From assembly GCA_027627225.1 (NCBI GenBank), contig CM051040.1, forward strand, positions 26,323,634-26,387,633: a DNA stretch of 64,000 nucleotides, read 5' to 3'. The DNA is from Congeria kusceri (lineage: Eukaryota > Mollusca > Bivalvia > Myida > Dreissenidae). The notes under the pieces are model-generated. The model saw nothing but the letters and a program-made list of their open reading frames with translations, made no database searches and had not been told where the DNA came from. The stretch's first letter is position 1. Every line of letters begins with the position of its first letter. This document shows positions 1 to 13,142 of the stretch, piece by piece. A program made the translations under genes and the position numbers.

Positions 1-3000
1 GAGAGCCAGGTTACTGTCTTTTGCAAATTAAAACTTATATAGCGCGCTTCTAATTCAATGCTATTTATCCACGACATTCTCATCATTATTTTTTAGTAAT
101 TTGTGGGAAGCAACTTTTTTTGGCAAGCAATTTAAAAAGCAAACAGCGTTATATGCATACAAGTCAATCTTAGACAGGTAAAATGGTCGATGAACCGTAC
201 AAGTTCGAATCAATGTTCAGTGCTGTCTTTATCACAAGCGCTGTGCTCGGTAAATACCGATTTAATTAAATATACGTTAAATAAGTAAAATACATTCAAA
301 ACTCTCTTAAGAAGTTTAATGCTTTCTTCACAATTCTTATGCATACCTAAAAAAAAAAGCAATCGTCAATCGAGTGGTTACGATTGCTCGCTATATGTAT
401 TGAGTCAATACACTGTTGTTAAACTTACGCAATATGATGTAATACGCAGTTTACCAGTAAACAGCACAAACAGATACGCTAAAATACCTATGTGAATAGA
501 CATAACATGAATTCACTTGTAGATGTGGACTAACTGGATTATTATTATTATTGTTTATTAGTGTTTAAGTCGGATCTATTTCTTGTCATCTATCCATAGA
601 AAGTAGCATCAATGACAGGAAGCCTCACTGCTCAGAGAGCGAAGCACAGTAATTTATCGATTTACTGACTCGTAGCCTGCAGAGTAAAGAATCAAGTCAA
701 TCTGCAAGGGTCAGAATAACCGATGAAGCTTAAGGGGGGGGGGGGGCTATACAGTTTCTCGGGCTTCGGACTCGGCCTGCTGGCGTCTCGGTTCGAGCCG
801 TCTTGCACACACTGATAATGTCAACAATGAAAACAAACCAAACATCATTTCAATATTGTTGTGAGTGTGGCTTGACACAAACGTAGGGAAAAGAGTTATG
901 CACACACTTCCACTATAATTTTAAAATGCATGATCATCCAATATTGAGCTTCAAATGTCACCAGTTTTCGCGGCCATTTCGACGATTTTCAACATCAATT
1001 TGCAACTTTCGTGCGAATGCGAGCACCTCAAATACTGCATGCCTGTCTGCGTAACTTGCCAGGTACTTGATTGCAACTGAGCAAACTGGGGGTCAACCAT
1101 TCAGATTTTCCAATAAATTCCAATGTATGTACGCCCTTTTAAATATCCTGCCAAAATGGCGTTCAGAGCTAGGAATCCTCATTTACGAATACACTGGCTT
1201 TACATAGGTCATATTTTCGAATTCACTAAGCATGCAATTAAAAACTCCAGCCCTTAAATCTGATACTTACAACTTCTAAAACACTCAAAATGCTGCTCAG
1301 TTTCACTGTATCCCTTTTTATTAGAATTTTCTCCCCTGCCAATTCGAATTTTTGGCTAAAACTGTATAGTACCACCTTAGTAGTCAGGCGCACCGATTGG
1401 TAGTGGTTCTGAGCCAAAGATCTATAAACAAACATGTTTATTTATAGATCTTTGTTAGTAGCCTATTGAGTCAAAATAGATCATACGATGCAAACTCTCA
1501 ATTGTCAGTAGTACAGTTTAAAATGAATAAATTGCAGTTATTTGTTGTCAAAATATTCAGACGGAGAATTGGAAACAGAAAAAACACTTTTGCAACGAGT
1601 CAAATATAACCAGTGTAGCGCATTAATTAGGCGGTCTTATTTGCACACTCCAGTATATATTTCGGTTACATACAAGTAAATAGAAAAAGTAGGTGTGTCA
1701 TAAGTTTAAAGTTATTTTATTTATAAATTGACCTATTTGCTAACTGTTATTGTAACAATACACAGAATATACACATTATAATACATAATACATACGTTAT
1801 CTTAAAAATCACATTGAACGGTTGGGCAAGAATTAACATTCACCTGCTGATTGGCGTGCTCATTTACAAAGAGTCTATACAATTGAGATGTATCGGAAAT
1901 GAGTCGCAAAATGTCGTTCATAGGGAACAACTCAAGTTTATAAATTGGAGAGTTTACTTGTATTTTGGTAAATTTTCAAATTCTGGTACATTCTTTAGTT
2001 ATAACAATAACCAACAAAGTAATTTCTAATTGCACTTTTATAGCATGCCCGCATATAAATAGTCTAATAAATTATGATGTCTCGCTCAATCTCGTAGTTT
2101 CATAATCGCGGGAGACTGACACAGTCAACTGAAATTGAGAAAAAAACACAATACAAAAACAGAACAATCTAACATAGCCAATCCTACGAATGTTTTAGTT
2201 ATTTATTTCAATCGCAAGCAATGCTTAAGTTGTGGCATTGCCATATAGGAGAAATGTCAAAGCTGCAGTGCACACGAGCACGCAATGTAACTGGCAACTG
2301 GGCTACTTAACAACGTCCAAAAGTTCACAATTTACCTTAATTCGCCCAATACGTTGGAATACTTCAGTTATGCCCAGCACAATAACACATTACATGTCAT
2401 TGTGAGCAGAAGGATAAAGATTCTTAAAGGCATAATACGCCTTTTTGAGGTCGTTAACGTTCGCAGACGCTCGAAAAATGGGTTGCAATTTAAGGACCTC
2501 AGCGGACGTAAACGACCGGAAAAAAAGTGTAGTGTTGCTATTATAGAATAAAACATACATTTTAAGAAATAAAACAAATGGGTACTTTACTATAAAATCG
2601 TATCTTTTATAGTATCGAGTAACCTAAAATCGTACACCTGTACATGACGTCATTAATCGATTAGGCAAAAAGCTGGGCGTTATTGGCGCGTGACTGTACT
2701 GAATAATACACCTTTTTTACGATAACCAACCGCTTTTTGTTCGTTAACACACCACAATAACGGACTGAAAACGAACTTTTTATGCTTTAATATATATTAA
2801 ATATATGTTTCATATTAAGTATTTAAATAACTGGCTAGCAAAACACGGAACTTAATAGGAAAGACCACATCGGAACACCTTATTATCGCCTTCATTTTAT
2901 TCATTATCTTTTTTTTATTTTCATAACCCAGAAAACATTAATAATGGTTATACTTCACCGTCCTAACTATTACACTGGTTCAAAAACGCTGCAACTCTAA

Positions 3001-4415
3001 ATACAAGCTTCACAAAATCATTCACTTTCTGGATTCACACAATAGTCTAACTGTTCATTGAAAGTATATCAACACGTTTCATTTCTACGGTGCATTTGAG
3101 TCTTCTAGTACAGGATCCTGTTGACCCATGATTTTAATGACACAACTCGATTTGCACATGATGAACTATGCGGGAATGGGTATTAAATGATTGTTAAAAC
3201 TTGACAACTATTTGACAGTTGGAGCAGCCAGAGACACTGCTTTTGTAGCTGTCACATACCCAGAACAATATAACATATATTCGCATAGAACCACATTCTA
3301 TGGGACCCTTCCACATGCACTCAAATCCGTAACAATGTTGTATGCAAGATCAATATAAAATGGACAAAATTCTTGACAAACAAATAATGAGGCACAAGGG
3401 TACAAGTAACGTCCTTTTCATACGCAGTATCGCATAAAAGTACTTCCAGAACAAGTATAAACCTACTTGTATATATATGTATATAGTTATAGTTATTGAA
3501 CTTGAACTGTTTTGTTAAACAACTATTAATGTTTTGTAGCATATTACTTTATTTGTATATCTGGGAGAGGATCCCAATAATGTTGCAAAAACTTGTAATC
3601 CAATCCCATTGCATGTTTGATGCAAATAGATATGTTTAAACTAACGTACCTTTAATTTTTTTTTGTAATAATGTAATTCAATAAACCATATCAACAAGCG
3701 GCCACGTGGTCTGTTTCAGTTACACATGCTATCTTGCAGCTGAACTATTAACAGCCATTTTCTAATTCCACAGAGTAAACTAAAAAAAAAAATAGGATTC
3801 CCAAGTTATTCTCTTTACTTTAAATTGTTGGCGTCATGAAAAGAAAAAAATAGAGCTTTCATTAAAGGTATAATTTCGTTGTGGGAAGTTACATACATGA
3901 AGAGTATAGTCGGCATCTGTATTCTCGCGGATTCTCTATTTCTCTTTTCAATGTCATGCTTAATTGCCAACATCATACATTGGTAAGACAATAATAAGTT
4001 ACAAATGATTTTATTTGGAAACAGTCAAGTAACATGACTTTAAATCCTAAATCTTAATAACGTTCGTATAATCTTGCAGCCATCAGTAGACATTAGATGG
4101 TCAATGTATACACTTTCGTCTGCTTAGGTTAATATGTAGGAAAACTCAAAATTATGTTTTGTAATATTTTTAAAAGGTTACAATCAAATTTTGTTTTTGT
4201 TTATTTGTGTTTGCGTTTGTTTAAAGACTAACAGCAACTTATTTTAAAACAAAAGTTTTACGGCGAGGTTACCGATGACAATAATTTAAGAAAGAATAAT
4301 GCATTTTCTAACACATGTTTAGTTGTTATTTCGTGAAAATGTTCAACTAATTGGATAAAATTGAAAAAAAATTCAGATGACCACGGGACTTGTTTGTAAA
4401 ACAGTTTACCGATTT

Positions 4416-4840
4416 CACATTAAAGCACAGTGATGGAGAAAGAAAGGAAAACATGACAAACCACATTAAAGCACAGTGATGGAGAAAGAAAGGAAAACAT
4501 GAGAAACCACATTAAAGCACAGTGATGGAGAAAGAAAGGAAAACATGAGAAACCACATTAAAGCACAGTGATGGAGAAAGAAAAGAAAACATGAGAAACC
4601 ACATTAAAGCACAGTGATGGAGAAAGAAAAGAAAACATGAGAAACCACATTAAAGCACTGTGATGGAGAAAGAAAGGAAAACATGAGAAACCACATTAAA
4701 GCACAGTGATGGAGAAAGAAAGGAAAACATCAGAAACCACATTAAAGCACAGTGATGGAGAAAGAAAGGAAAACATGAGAAACCACATTAAAGCACAGTG
4801 ATGGAGAACGAAAAGAAAACATGAGAAACCACATGACCCC
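4416..4840. repeat. 46-bp tandem repeat, about 9 copies
   Basis: The unit begins CACATTAAAGCACAGTGATG and recurs every 46 bp (for example at 4416 and 4462) with only one or two substitutions per copy. It is purine-rich on the plus strand and has no conserved reading frame. A simple non-coding minisatellite fits. Confidence 0.95.
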
Positions 4841-5718
4841 TGTGCCCAAGAGAGCCACTCACATGATCACATCTTTACTATCGACGCCAACAAGACCATT
4901 CAATGTATTTGCAAATTTATAGTCGATTATATGTCTGTGGCTTTCTTACTAACGATGACGTCATTGCAGCGCTTAATTCAGTGCAATCGATAATCAAAAT
5001 TACATTGGATATTGCTTGTTAAATTCCGATCATCATCATCGGTCATCACTATCAGCGTTGACAGTCTCGTTATTAGAATCAAAATAATCAGCACCACATG
5101 TAAATTGATAACATCTATCCCAATAAATTATAGAATTCCTGTCTTTATTTGGAATAAGCAACTGTAGAATATACATACTCAGTTACCCACTGCACAATTT
5201 CATCAGATTCATTTTCGGATCGGACTGAATAATGTTTCGTAGTGAAAATTGATTGATTGCAAATGTTAGGTATGTCCGTCTGTGTTTCAGCATAAGCTCG
5301 TTCATCGTTCTCTGATGCAGTGTCGGTGTCATCACTATCGTCAATGTGCATGCTTTTGCCTGTTCGTGCTTTATTGCAGGAAAATATGCACAGTGCAGCA
5401 AGAGTCTTCTTGGTGTATCATTCTTATTTGCTGACGATTCTAGTTGATTTTGTTAGAAGAAAGTCATCCTTGGTGGGTGTACCCGTTCGGCGTACTAAAC
5501 GTATTCTGTCCTTTCAAACCGTGAATATAAAACACAAATTCGTTTCTTCAATGTCCACCAAAACAATTAAAATCTAATAGAATCTATAAAAAAAAATATA
5601 CAATGGATTTGATACTAAATAAGTCCTTTGCATAGAACTTTAACAGACTATTGTATGCATCCAGTATAACAAGCATTTAAATGACTGTACAGTTATAAGA
5701 TAAATAAATAAAACTTAC

Positions 5719-5918
5719 GTTCTCTTGTCTTTAATCACTTGTAAGTCGATGCATTGATACACCCCCACCTCTTGCAATTCGGCAGAAAACAATAAAACAC
5801 TAGACTTGTGTATTTCAACTGTTAATAAACCCAATGAGATGGTTTCCTTGGGAAGCGGGTTTACCTGGATAAGATCATGTGACTTTCTCTGCTGATATCG
5901 TCTACTCAAACAAACAAC
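5719..5918 (-). CDS. Candidate immunoglobulin-like domain exon (uncertain)
   Basis: The minus strand is open between a CTGCAG acceptor (just above 5918) and a GTAAGTTTT donor (just below 5719). The 66-codon translation starts VVCLSRRY and ends with AELQEVGVYQC before IDLQV. A first Cys, a GVYQC close and about 50 residues between them resemble an Ig V-type fold, but the usual core Trp is absent. An open frame at 5145-5351 on the same strand is acidic and Tyr-containing like a cytoplasmic tail, and a hydrophobic start (ATG at 7974-7976) could be a signal exon, but I could not join them in phase. It may be chance or a relic. Confidence 0.25.
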
Positions 5919-7378
5919 CTGCAGAGTTCCAATTCAATTCATACTCCTATTTCTACACAACTTGGTAATGGTTAAGACAATGATTTATTATGTCCGTTTT
6001 TAATGGCACCAGACGCCACGAAATTGTTATTCTGTTGTCAATATTTGAAGCGTTCCCTGTTAACGAATAGTAAATGGATAATAGTAACTGGGTCATAATG
6101 AGTCACACCTGGTTAAGGCAGCATGTCAATAGTGCAACCAATGATTGACTCTTTTTTTTCGGCGTAGCTGTTTAACCCAACTTTTGACCTTTCTCAACAT
6201 CCAATCAAATTTTGTGAAAATTTCCCTCCAGTTGCATCGGCTAGTTTAAAAGAAATGCCCACCACGGCCAGTAAACAAGTGGCTCCATTGTTTTCATAGT
6301 AAAAATATGAGCCAATGTGGAAAAATCCAGATTTAGCTCTTTACTTTGTTTACGTTTTTGACTAATTACCAGTTCTGAGCTCCCTACTCGGAAGTTGCAT
6401 TGGCTCAATTTTCATTTTCAATAAACGTGCCAGTGTTTACAGGCCGAGTAATATAATCTTGGGAAAATCCCCCGTTGATATCGCATATTCGATAGGAAAC
6501 ATTTCATATAATACACTCGTTGACTAAACTCCAACTATTAATAGTATACCCGTCAACAACACTGAATCGTTCTAACAAGCATCCTGAGGACCATAGACAA
6601 TAAGATTAATAATGAATTGATAATTAATTATTTTTGGCGTTGTTTGTCATGTACTAATAATCCCGATTATTAGTGTATTTATCGATGTATCAAGAAACAT
6701 TTGCAACATACGCCGAATATTTTTTTGTAAATATATTTCTTGTCTCTAATAAACAGACATATTTACAATATTATGTGTGTCATCCTTACTCAAGCTATTT
6801 GTCTATCTGAATATTTAGCAAAAAGGCAATCTTTAGCATGTTGAATTAAGAAAATAGTTTGTTAACTGATTTTATAGCAACAAACATGAAGCTGTAATTA
6901 TATCTAGCAATTAATTACGACATGATTTAGTTAATTGCATTATTTGGATTTAATTCTGTTTATGTAATTCAAAAAGACAACTGAGGATTTAGTCATAAGA
7001 TTCTTTGTTGAAAGAAAAGGGGCGAGCAAGCGCAAAAAATATTTTGTAGATCTTGATTATTTTGTATTATTGCGAATCGATGTAAATAAAGTCATATATT
7101 TCTGCTTTGAAAATGACATTTAAGGAGATATTGTATTAAGTTTATGTATGGAGAAAATATATTGTCTTATTAAACAAATTTAGGTGTATAACATTATTTA
7201 TAATTGCACTTCATATTTAAGATCACAGCATGTCTTCTTTTGTATTCTCGTACTTTAATAAAATAACAAGTACGAATATTTGTGTGTGTTTACTTGTGCT
7301 TGTAAACTCAAAGAATTCCTAAATGAATTTATTCCTTTATTGTTTCGCCAGAAAAGGAGACATATAGGGGTTACTTTA

Positions 7379-7424
7379 GGCGGCGGCGTTTGGCGGCGGC
7401 GTTGTCGGTGGCAGCGGCGTCCCC
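7379..7424. repeat. GGC-rich simple repeat
   Basis: Short imperfect run of GGCGGC and GTTGGC triplets, clearly GC-richer than its AT-rich surroundings. No reading frame or gene is associated with it. Confidence 0.7.
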
Positions 7425-8104
7425 TTCAGATTATGAAGACATTAAATTGAGAAGTTGTTGCGCAATCATTAGGAAAGTTTATGGATGTGTTGGTAGGCAG
7501 AAAAGGAAGGTGACGTTCGATTTTCGGCATAATTCTACTTAAATACAAACGTTAGATTCTTTTATATACTTCGTCCCATTAATGGAACATCGTACATGAG
7601 CAAAATATATCAGGATACAAATGAACCGATGAAACCTTGTTCTACAATATACTTTGTTACAAAAAGTTACAAATAGTTTCTAAGAAGAGATATTTACAGA
7701 AATGTATAGGAAGTAAATTTTGCTTTAAGCGATCCGAACAATCTAACTGGTTTTCAAGCACTTAACGCTTTAACAAAGCCCCTATTGTGTCATAGAATCA
7801 TACTTATAGAGAGTTGTAGATAAGATTCTCAAAAACGTCAAGGATATTAAATAAAGTCCTTTGTGAAATCTGAATGAGCGACTTCCTGCAAATGTAATTA
7901 GCGCGGTTATTAACACAGCAACCGTGCCAGACAGGAAAGTGGTACCAGTACGAGAGTCGCGTAGAGTGGACATCAATAGCAGGGCTATGTTGTGTTTGCT
8001 TGTATTGTATAAAATTGTGTGTGTTTGTTTATATAAACAGCTAAAATAAACCCCGTTTTAGATGACGGGCAAATGACAAGACATTAATTATATCAAATAA
8101 GCAA

Positions 8105-8111
8105 TATAAAA
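8105..8111 (+). promoter_or_regulatory. TATA box of the C1q-domain gene
   Basis: TATAAAA lies 47 bp before the ATG at 8158. A start about 30 bp downstream would give a 5' leader of only about 20-25 nt. Its position before a signal-peptide exon makes it a good core-promoter candidate; no transcript evidence is available here. Confidence 0.6.
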
Positions 8112-8157
8112 GGCAGTTTATTCATATTGTAATTAGTGTGCAAGTTAAAACTTGAGA

Positions 8158-8650
8158 ATGATGTCGTCGCTGTTTCGTGTGTTCGGACTGGTCATCCTGC
8201 TGTCCATTAGGGGTCAAAGTGAGCTGACCGCGAACACAGTGTATAAGCTTCTCTCTGATAGACTTGATGACAAACTCTTTGACATGAAGCTCGAAATGCG
8301 CTCACTGGCGAACAAGATCGACAACGCTGAGCAGAGCAAAATCTCGGAACGCACGTGCAACGCGTGCGAGCACAAGTTGGCCGCCATTGAGCGGAGGCTT
8401 AGTGAGATGGACAGTCACGTGAGGAGCGTGGCGGCGGCGGAAGTATTGCGGCGGACTCAGATATTACAACGGGGTCTGCAGCAAGAGAAGATGACCGTGC
8501 AGCGCAACACACGTGACTTCCGGTCGCGCTTTGACACTCTCGAGAAGAAACAGGAGCATCTGGAGGTCGAGATAGATGAAAATTCGGACGCTCTGGACAC
8601 GTTTTTTAACGAAACGCGCCATCAGATTGAACGGCTTCAAAATGTTACAG
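8158..8650 (+). CDS. C1q-domain protein, exon 1 (signal peptide and coiled coil)
   Basis: Encodes residues 1-164 of a 302-residue secreted protein. I chose the ATG at 8158 because it directly precedes a typical signal peptide (MMSSLFRVFGLVILLSI, cleaved near GQS). The rest is a charged heptad-like stretch rich in Glu, Lys, Arg and Leu (about residues 25-160) that should form a coiled coil for trimer assembly, with a CNAC cysteine pair that could cross-link chains. The exon ends in phase 1 at a GTCTGT donor after ACA G. In bivalves such proteins act as soluble lectin-like recognition molecules; that role is inferred from the family. The ligand is unknown. Confidence 0.85.
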
Positions 8651-8950
8651 GTCTGTAAAGCGGGATATGGAAATTTGATTTATATCTAATACACCATTTA
8701 CTATCCTTTGGTAACATTTCATTATCCGCATATCATTCATTTTTAAAGTAGGTATTAGTCCTAACGAAAAGAAATGTCGACAACTTGCAATTCAGATATT
8801 TCACAAGAGAAAGTATACATTGTGTACTTACTTAATTTAAGTAAGAGATTGGTAAAATATATAAGTTGTATATTTTTTAACATTTAGGTTAAACGCGCAA
8901 TCTTCAATACAACCGTAGCAATTTGAACCGTTGCTTCTCTTTCTCGACAG

Positions 8951-9366
8951 GAACAGTAGTGGGTTTCTCTGCTCGTCTCACAAATCACTACAAGTATGAG
9001 AACAGCACAGTCATCAAGTTCAACGAGGTGTACTACAACGAAGGAAACTACTACAACCATAGTACCGGCTTGTTTACCGCGCCTGTAAGTGGCGTCTACA
9101 TCTTTATGTTCAACGTTCAGTTAGCGTCGATTTTGAACGAAGTCAACCGCACGGCGCACGTTGTGCTTTACGTTAACGGACAATTCAGGTCCTCCGCTAT
9201 CGCCCGTGGGTGGAGCTACGATATAACAGGCGGAAACGCAGCCGTGGTGGACATTACGGCTGGTGACGAGGTGTGCGTAGCCACTGCACCGCTAGAACGG
9301 GAGTATTACGTCAGCGGCTTTAGAACCACGTTCAGTGGAGTTCTGATTCACGTAAAACATCCATAA
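8951..9366 (+). CDS. C1q-domain protein, exon 2 (globular C1q head)
   Basis: Follows a CTCGACAG acceptor and completes the Gly codon left by exon 1 (493+416 nt, 302 codons plus stop). Residues about 166-302 form one complete C1q head of about 137 residues, the usual family length. Signatures are GFSARLTN at the start, FNEVYYNEGNYY, STGLFTAPVSGVYIFMFNVQ, GGNAAVVDITAGDEVCV and the closing FSGVLIHV. Three N-glycosylation sequons (NST, NHS, NRT) are present. There is no collagen region, so this is a C1q-like protein of the coiled-coil type rather than complement C1q. The stop is TAA at 9364-9366, and an AATAAA at about 9770 is a possible polyadenylation signal. Confidence 0.9.
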
Positions 9367-10086
9367 ACTAAGAATTTCCAAGAACTTAATTCTTGACATC
9401 GACAGATGTGCGTGTAATTATATACCTTCACATGTAAATGCACTTCTAATATTGTTAAATATTGACACACATTTTAGGCACGTGAAAAAATGCTATTACT
9501 ATAATAGATTTGATGTACTAAACAAGCATTAGTATACAACCATTTCACTTGCAAACACATAAAGAAACAATAATATACTTCTGGAATTTTTGCGTATGAA
9601 TCTTATTTTTACATCTGTCGTATAAATGACAATTTTAGTTTTGCCCTGCTTATCAAAAACTACATTTAAAACGTGCATCCTCTGACTGGCTGGCAGGCTG
9701 CTAGCTTCTCAAATAGATGCCAACCCATTATGAAAACATGTGTGATCATTTAAGAAGGGAATGATTCATAATAAACAATGTTTCTAGTAACGATTCTCGT
9801 TTTTAATTTTCAAAATACTTATGTGAGACACTAATAATTGCACTACTGTTAGGTGTTCTAGATGAAAACATAGTCGTTATTTCCGAACACTTTAAGACGC
9901 CGCGATATAAAAACATAATGAGGAGTTGCTGAAATATTTCTGTGACATCTGAACAAGCCAATTCCGGTTATGTAAACGGCAATTTATAAACCATGGACAA
10001 CAACGTGAGCTTTTAGCGACATAAATAACGCAGGTCGAAACGTATATACTTTAACTGCATTTAAATTAACAGTTTAAGATAAACGT
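9367..10086. other. Spacer between C1q gene and its broken paralogue
   Basis: AT-rich, no gene. It presumably includes the 3' untranslated region of the C1q gene (AATAAA near 9770). I see no repeats. Confidence 0.5.
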
Positions 10087-10795
10087 ATGCGCTGGTTTAT
10101 TGCTTTTGCTCGGCCATCCTGTTGGCCCACGGCAGTCAAGTAGAACTGAGCTTGGACAAGGTATACAAAGTGCTGTCTGCAAGATTTGACGACATCTTTG
10201 TCGACATCAAGTTGGGGCAGAATTCAATGAAGAAAGGCATCCAGGATCTCATGGCAACGGTGCCCGCGACGAATCAACAGTAAGCCTCGGGTTGAACCGA
10301 GACTCAGTGATGTGGCTACATGTAGTCAGCAGTTGTGCGCTTTCGATAGGTGACTCCACGAAATAAACATTCACGTGACAAACGTTGCAGCGGCGGAAGT
10401 AGGGCGACGGACGCACGTGCCAAGACGGGGACTCGAGCAGGAGAAGGCTACAACGCAGTCACGATTTTTAAAGACACGAGTTCAAATATTGAAACTTGGA
10501 CAAGATATTGAACCTCGCTGAATAACACAAGTGATATCATGGCTCGTTTTGATATTCTCGAAAAGAAGCATGATTTTATTAAGTCCGAGACTGACGTAAT
10601 GACAGGGACTATAAATAAACGGTTCAACGAAATGGGGGTGGAGATATCCAAGGTTGAACAGGAGATGGCGATCGCGATTCATCACAAAAGTAACTTCATT
10701 GCTCGGTTTTAAACTCTGGAAAAGACACAGCTTGAAATTAGGTCCGAGATAAAAAGTGCTGCGGACAGAATGCGAATTAACATAGAGACGGTACA

Positions 10796-10975
10796 ACAGG
10801 ACGTTGCGACCACTTTGCGGACTACTCGCAGCCTCATGTCACGGGTTGATACTGTCGAGGGCGCACATGGAGATCACATGCGACCACTTTGCACATGCGA
10901 CCACTTTGCGGACTACTCGCAGCCTCATGTCACGGGTTGATACTGTCGAGAGCGCACATGGAGATCTTAAGTCCA
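10796..10975. repeat. Imperfect duplication inside the C1q pseudogene
   Basis: The stretch ACTTTGCGGACTACTCGCAG through GGAGATC occurs twice, separated by a short third piece of the same start. It duplicates part of the coiled-coil coding sequence and breaks the frame. Confidence 0.85.
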
Positions 10976-11362
10976 AGACATCGAAACACAGTTCGAAACG
11001 ACACGAGGGCAGATATCCTGGCTTCAGCGTATTACAGGTATAGATAATTTGTTTTCAGCAAGCTCAATAAAAATGCCATGTTCGTGAATATAAAAGTAAT
11101 TAAAACCATAACCATTAGGCAATAAGCGTTTTGCTTTTAAATTAACGTTCAACTTGACGCTGAGCACATTACCCTACTATTCTATCAATAAGATCAATTT
11201 AATCGTAAGCTAACTGATTCAGTGAAGCATCGTCATTTCTTCGATTTACATTAAACGGTTGAATGAAACACATACACCGTAATATGTTCTGCAGGAGGAA
11301 CGTTTGTCGGTTTCTCGACCGAACAAAACAAAAAGAAAAACACTATCATCAAATTCATCGAC

Positions 11363-11462
11363 GTTATGTACAACGAAGGGAACCACTACGACCGACGTTA
11401 TGTACAACGAAGGGAACCACTACGACCGACGTTATGTACAACGAAGGGAACCACTACGACCC
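11363..11462. repeat. 34-bp tandem triplication in the C1q pseudogene
   Basis: Three near-identical copies of a 34-bp segment from the MYNEGNHYD region. Because 34 is not a multiple of three, each copy shifts the frame. Confidence 0.95.
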
Positions 11463-11970
11463 AAGTACCGGTATCTTCACTGCTCCTGTGGGTGGCGTCT
11501 ACATGTTGATGTTTGACGTTCAAATACGAGGTGTGTCCTAAAATACGCGTAATAGTTAAATATTTTTAAAACGCGTTTATAACGGAAAAATATTTTCTGA
11601 CTGTGGTATAGAGTAACTTTAACTTAATTGCTTCTGGAAAAAATCAAAACAACGGTGCTTTTATTAAAAATATTACAGTAAATGTATAAAGTACTATTAG
11701 CGTATCCCGGGACAAGTCAAATATTGAGCAGTATATGCAGATTCAGGTGACAAAACCCGTATTGCGCATGTTGTACTGTACGTGAATTGGGATTCCAAAG
11801 CAGACGCTATCGTAAGGGGCTGGGGACAAGATTTGACAGGTGGGAACGCAGCCGTGGTGGATGTTTAAGCTGGGGACAACGTGTTCATAGCTACCCCAGA
11901 TTTAAAAGAACAGTATCATATTTTGAGATATAGAACAACGTTCAGTGGCGCACTGCTACATGTAAAGTAA

Positions 11971-13076
11971 TTTAAGAAATCCAGCTATTTAACACATATA
12001 TATGATATGTTTGTTACATTTATGTGCACCTGTTCATTTTAACTGTGTATGCTTGAAAAGATTCAGTATTCAAACTATTTGCATAACAGTGGTTTACACA
12101 AACATAAGGATCTTCGATATTTTACTTTAGTTTATTTTATAAAGGTAATACTACTTACATTGTACATACAGTATTTCGTGTAGCAATGGCAGATGCATCA
12201 ATCCCTGTAAACCGCATACAACGCTAAAAAGTTAGCAGTCTGCCTTTCTTTAACAAAAAGCTATTTTACGGTTAGAAACCAGCAAGTCTTTCGGCCATAC
12301 TGCGAAAGTGAAATAGCAACATTTTCTGGCGTTGATCATCTCTTTCGTTTATTTCAGATGCTGTGTGTCTGGTCTCTTTTGAAAAAAAGGATGTTATTTT
12401 ACTTTTATACAAAATGCACCTCACTAGAATCAGGCATACGTTATTAACAGCGAATGCATTTGTAAATTTGACATAAACACGTGTTTTCCCTAAATAAATT
12501 TCTGAAAATGTACATGCCAAGTAATGAGTCCGCTATGTATTTTATGCCAGACTATTTACCAATGTTACCGACTATATTACAACTGTGCATACAGCCTCCT
12601 CAGCACAATTCGGAGAACTAACAATAACTTCTTGCCAGCTTTTTCAGATCAAAGAACGAGAACATATGCACACATTCGTAAACAAAAAATAGTTAACAAA
12701 TTAAATGGTCGTACAATCAGTGATTACACAAAGCAGAAAAAATGTACACATCGTTTACGTTCAGTGTAATAAGAACACAACGTCATGACCTGCAATAACT
12801 TGACTAGGCACCAAGTTGCAATTATTCTTTGATACATTAATAATACAATATAAGGCTCTCTCAAGATAATTTTACGAAACAATATAATTCTTCATCAATC
12901 ACAGAACTTTTCAGTTCGGTTCTCATACAAATGTCAAAACCTTATGAATACATTCAATTGGGTTGATTTTGAACAGTCACAAACTAGTCTGAATACACAT
13001 TCAAAGTATGTCTATATATTAAATAGTCTGTTCAGTGTAAATGCTCCCCAGTGGTCGTTGCTAGGCTACGTGTGAC
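11971..13076. other. Intergenic space between convergent genes
   Basis: Holds the end of the C1q pseudogene on the left and the 3' untranslated region of the large minus-strand gene on the right. On the minus strand an AATATA (13012-13017) lies about 60 nt after the stop, and an AATAAA lies near 12347-12352. Either could be the polyadenylation signal. No other gene or repeat is visible. Confidence 0.5.
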
Positions 13077-13142
13077 TTATTTTTGTAGAACACGATCCCG
13101 TAGTTCCATGATGGCGGGCGACAGACACTTGTATACCGTTAG
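13077..13142 (-). CDS. Shell matrix precursor exon 40 (LamG end, stop)
   Basis: Begins in phase 0 after a TTTCAG acceptor and ends at the TAA at 13077-13079. It encodes the last LamG strand (LTVYKCLSP) and a short tail ending DRVLQK. The Cys is the typical closing cysteine of this LamG type and may pair with the Cys at the start of the N-half in exon 20. Confidence 0.85.
   Translation of the reverse strand, partial: LTVYKCLSPAIMELRDRVLQK

Larger units (their letters stand above)
1..8104. other. Intergenic region left of the C1q gene
   Basis: AT-rich DNA with frequent stops in all frames and no convincing protein-coding gene. It contains a run of G at about 735-747, a 46-bp tandem array (4416-4840), a GGC-rich stretch (about 7379-7424), and one candidate immunoglobulin-like exon on the minus strand, listed separately. 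Otherwise I see nothing recognisable. Confidence 0.6.
10087..11970 (+). pseudogene. Degenerate paralogue of the C1q-domain gene
   Basis: The order matches the intact gene upstream: hydrophobic start, coiled coil, C1q head. The ATG at 10087 is one frame away from the homologous leader (AILLAHGSQVELSLDKVYKV). That frame stops after NQQ near 10282. The coiled-coil part (10530-11040) has further stops and an internal duplication around 10796-10975. In the C1q head a 34-bp segment (GACGTTATGTACAACGAAGG) is tandemly tripled at 11363-11462, shifting the frame each time. A non-coding gap separates the head into 11294-11540 and about 11745-11970, and a TAA at 11866-11868 interrupts the AAVVD region. 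The end matches the intact gene (TTCAGTGGCG... then a TAA at 11968). It is not translatable as one protein; a transcribed relic is possible. Confidence 0.85.

Noticed and set aside
4416..4840. Regular array resembling a CRISPR
   Set aside because: Units are contiguous with no unique spacers, and the genome is eukaryotic.
8923..9366. Independent C1q protein starting at an ATG or alternative start near 8923
   Set aside because: A strong acceptor at 8950 joins exactly in phase with the exon ending at 8650, so it is exon 2 of one gene.
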